A stretch of 11,445 bases of DNA, from positions 1 to 11,445 of the forward strand of contig CAJOEB010000018.1 in the NCBI GenBank assembly GCA_905233775.1. Reading direction: 5' to 3'. The notes below the pieces were generated by a model. That model had not been told where the DNA came from, did no database searches, and saw only the letters and a list, made by a program, of their open reading frames with translations. A program made the position numbers and the translations under genes. Positions 10,401-11,445 of the stretch are shown here, piece by piece. Positions within the stretch are counted from its first letter, which is position 1; each line of letters starts with the position of its first letter. This DNA comes from an uncultured Alphaproteobacteria bacterium (lineage in GTDB: Bacteria; Pseudomonadota; Alphaproteobacteria; UBA3830).

Positions 10401-10822
10401 ACGATAGGATTAACGATAACTGGAATATTGCGGGTATTCTGTTACCTACATCTTCGGCAAACAACCGTAATGTAAGCGAATTATTGGCGGCGAACTTCAA
10501 TATTACGGGATCATATTGGAATCCAAGTTTGTCGGTTAATACTCCGAAATTTGTACCAAGCAGTACTTTGTCTGATTTATTTGGAGATATGGTTCCTTTG
10601 CTGAATAATGATTATAACTACATACGCAGAGAGGATTCCGACCTTATTGCTCCTCCGGCTACAGATGTAATAAAGGATCCATATGCGCAGGAGGCATTTG
10701 ATAGAGTTACAGTTCCGGCATCATCATCTCCTGTACCTAACAAAAAGAAGAAAGTTAGGAATGTAAAGAGGCTTGATCAAAAATTCGGGGTGACAATTAA
10801 ACGCGGTTTAAAATCAGTATAG
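7439..10822 (+). CDS. Large AsmA/YhdP-like envelope protein
   Basis: The product is a 1127-residue inner-membrane-anchored protein of the AsmA/YhdP/TamB type. Members of this group are thought to form long beta-sheet grooves across the periplasm that carry phospholipids towards the outer membrane. Residues 1-69 are polar and probably cytoplasmic. A single transmembrane segment lies at about 70-94 (CAFLISGILVGGLVALISC). A very long periplasmic part follows, made of repetitive beta-rich sequence with many G-S-I/K-V-x-L strands. At about 890-1025 a block (SGGSLNLVMKSSKLSDG ... DNFLIKNSPQLTKLISL ... AVGPTVAISLGG) resembles the alphaproteobacterial AsmA_2-like C-terminal region. The protein ends in an unusual basic tail (KKKKVRNVKR, GVTIKRGLKSV). 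Assignment rests on architecture and this C-terminal pattern. ATG 7439 is the start, without a clear Shine-Dalgarno. It lies 55 nt after ligA with no terminator seen, so readthrough from ligA is likely. Confidence 0.75.
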   Translation: MSFFSNAVRLIRRKEVKDSQNSEKVANNSEYTELNGSLQLDFSLRNYAKESFSVLIVRPLSLYVQKILRTCAFLISGILVGGLVALISCLIALQFGSVENTVISAFLLNKIEKMLPDYDLSIKSAMLHWNSETSSVEINLNKIRFDDFFIPRVSILPDYAESFKQQRFIAKTISIVRPKISLDIADDFQTISVSPNFAKGGRNKAYFEPISSVMSVKDSLIGTNSNAVIKLVNADVSILENGVRWDLQNLYCEHKLGENVPSIIDFRAVLPKQSYSSSVRMVKSADNLNYDVKINSLNPSVIYDSFVKRKTAIEKFLPLIQGYNLPVSGDIKVALNPDYSLKKGVFNLVTSSGSIRLPNRNTLSLNLGKRIDNGSISGRIYSDKMLIDFINVSYGNSGVQLTGLSVPLSDFNFLDVANVDGTLSLTSVNTKEMYTILPHNISKSIIPIFQNYLPGFRLDLLKFDLKGAITFGDRLNDEKLSISQGIFKIHDAKISIGEHVATNVDATGSIKSDGVDVKVTNALFGKAKINSGVFFISNQDNSWIGRVNTDVAVEDISTYAPGISDKFASFPIGKLGIKGLAKVDLKVVRVAGNELGENVPPFIMVEGDGAISSEDNTKQFKISWNEKGLSAVGDIESGKIGTHFKIEEDFIKNTGTSEFKFKGESAFFTEFFPFIADKMRGNFDMTITNSWNDRGEDFDIYADLNNANMFLPVVGSVKLNNEQGTFSTHVHKYPDRIVLSQMYLDTPKTKFKGQVTTDNNWNVTECVIENVVSDGIAADISVLKKNDKKTIISLVGDVFDASKLINMIERADKNTWLVTYLNLKELTINGNSKIKNVKGTVDILGGKIVKGACIGVIGESTVALNTSDVKDGGDYLLSISASNAGDFLKAIGIGDTISGGSLNLVMKSSKLSDGSMSGAFEMDNFLIKNSPQLTKLISLSSPNYLMGTDLIVGFNNCTGSIIVVNGKIKLDNCKAVGPTVAISLGGEYDRINDNWNIAGILLPTSSANNRNVSELLAANFNITGSYWNPSLSVNTPKFVPSSTLSDLFGDMVPLLNNDYNYIRREDSDLIAPPATDVIKDPYAQEAFDRVTVPASSSPVPNKKKKVRNVKRLDQKFGVTIKRGLKSV

Positions 10823-10915
10823 TGAGCAAATAATAGTAGTAGTGAGTAATGGTAAATAGTAAATAAGTAGGAAAAGCAACACATATTAACAGCATATATT
10901 ATAGATGTAGATAGA

Positions 10916-10940
10916 TATAGATAAGGTATTATAGATAAGG
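10916..10940 (+). repeat. 11-bp tandem duplication overlapping the SIMPL gene's ribosome-binding site
   Basis: TATAGATAAGG (10916-10926), then TAT, then an exact second TATAGATAAGG (10930-10940). Each copy holds AAGG, so the duplication places a second, upstream Shine-Dalgarno core 14 bases before the one used. The unit length (11) and period (14) equal those of the unrelated duplication before the MFS gene at 3076-3100. Confidence 0.65.
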
Positions 10941-10942
10941 AG
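10937..10942 (+). promoter_or_regulatory. Shine-Dalgarno of the SIMPL-domain gene
   Basis: AAGGAG lies 9 bases before the ATG at 10952. This strong, well-spaced site supports that ATG as the authentic start even though the reading frame stops after 64 codons. Confidence 0.7.
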
Positions 10943-10951
10943 AAAGAAGAC

Positions 10952-11445
10952 ATGAGTAACAATAAAGTAACGACAATATTACTTGGAGGTATTCTTATAG
11001 CACTTGCAAGTATCGCTTTTATTAATGAAAAACAGAAGAATGGTAAAGGTGATAGAAGCATTTATGTCGAAGGTAATGTGGAGCGTGAGGTTATTGCTGA
11101 TACGGCATGTGTTTCGAGCATATCGGCACTGATCAGCAGGAGTTAGATCATCGCAATTCTGAGGAAAAGCTGGTTATTAACAAAGTATTACTCGATAAGG
11201 GCATATCACAGGGCGAAATAGAAATGTATAATTATGTAAGAGAGGATCGTCGCAGGAATAATAACAATGACGAGAATTCTTATGTAATAAGGTATCGTGT
11301 CGGATATTTTGTCCATATAAAAACTGATAAACTAGCCTTGGTTGCTGGATTAAAAAACAACATTTCTAAGATGTTAGGCGGAAATTTCGGATTGGTGCAG
11401 AATACTCTTAAGGTATCTTGCTCAAAACAGGAAGAGATAAATCAG
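10952..11445 (+). pseudogene. SIMPL-domain (DUF541) protein, frameshifted and cut by the window edge
   Basis: From the ATG at 10952 the frame gives 64 residues: a membrane anchor (TTILLGGILIALASIAF, about 7-23), then SIYVEGNVEREVIADTACV, which fits the V-x-G-x-a-E-r-x-V-x-A-D opening of SIMPL (DUF541, Oxidative_stress-related) periplasmic proteins. It then stops at TAG 11144-11146. Another frame is open from 11101 to the right end at 11445 and reads DQQELDHRNSEEKL, LLDKGISQGEIEMYNYV and YVIRYRVGYFVHIKTDKL, which continue the family pattern with about normal spacing. One base missing, or two extra, between 11101 and 11143 would rejoin the halves. It is therefore a recently broken gene, a sequencing error, or, less likely, a -1 frameshifted gene; no slippery heptamer is apparent. 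The 3' end lies outside the window. SIMPL proteins are periplasmic or envelope-anchored and poorly characterised in function. Confidence 0.65.

Larger units (their letters stand above)
10823..10951 (+). other. Low-complexity intergenic leader before the SIMPL gene
   Basis: This 129-bp gap is built from short runs of TAG, AGTA and AGATA words, such as ATAGTAGTAGTGAGTAATGG, and looks like expanded simple sequence. No terminator hairpin was found behind the AsmA-like gene. TTAACA at 10886-10891 matches the -35 consensus at 5/6, but no convincing -10 lies 16-18 bases on. The right end carries the tandem duplication at 10916-10940 and a strong ribosome-binding site. Confidence 0.5.

Noticed and set aside
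11107..11445. ATG at 11107 as the start of an independent gene in the second frame
   Set aside because: No ribosome site precedes it and it would omit the SIMPL opening motif that sits immediately upstream in the other frame; a frameshift explains both halves better.

Overview
The window is AT-rich bacterial chromosome from a Gram-negative organism. An outer-membrane porin of the alphaproteobacterial type, an MHS/ProP-like carrier, a very large AsmA/YhdP-like envelope protein with an AsmA_2-like C-terminus, and low GC together suggest a host-associated alphaproteobacterium (Holosporales- or Rickettsiales-like). That placement is an inference from gene types and composition, not from a marker gene.

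Layout. Positions 1-413 hold no convincing gene but contain a cluster of short degenerate repeats, an AT-only tract and an 18-bp perfect palindrome. Four genes then lie on the minus strand, in transcription order from right to left: accA (5241-4291), a membrane acyltransferase-3 (4278-3193), an MFS transporter (3066-1780) and a porin (1724-414). On the plus strand, divergent from accA across about 110 bp, lie ligA (5353-7383), a 1127-residue AsmA/YhdP-like protein (7439-10822), and a SIMPL-domain gene that starts at 10952, is broken by an apparent frameshift near 11101-11143 and runs off the right edge.

Functionally the left arm combines a fatty-acid synthesis subunit with surface and transport functions: acylation of an envelope glycan, solute uptake across the inner membrane, and diffusion across the outer membrane. 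The right arm combines DNA ligase with envelope-biogenesis proteins. The accA/acyltransferase pair is tightly spaced and probably cotranscribed. The transporter and porin are separated by only 55 nt and may form a second unit. ligA and the AsmA-like gene are 55 nt apart with no visible terminator.

I saw no CRISPR array, tRNA, rRNA, insertion sequence, toxin-antitoxin pair or defence system. The most unusual things are the frameshifted SIMPL gene, the repeated occurrence of short tandem duplications just upstream of gene starts (an 11-bp unit with a 14-bp period directly abutting or overlapping the Shine-Dalgarno of two unrelated genes), the degenerate repeat cluster at the left end, and a porin with eight cysteines in its mature part. 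None of these amounts to a new biological system on sequence alone.
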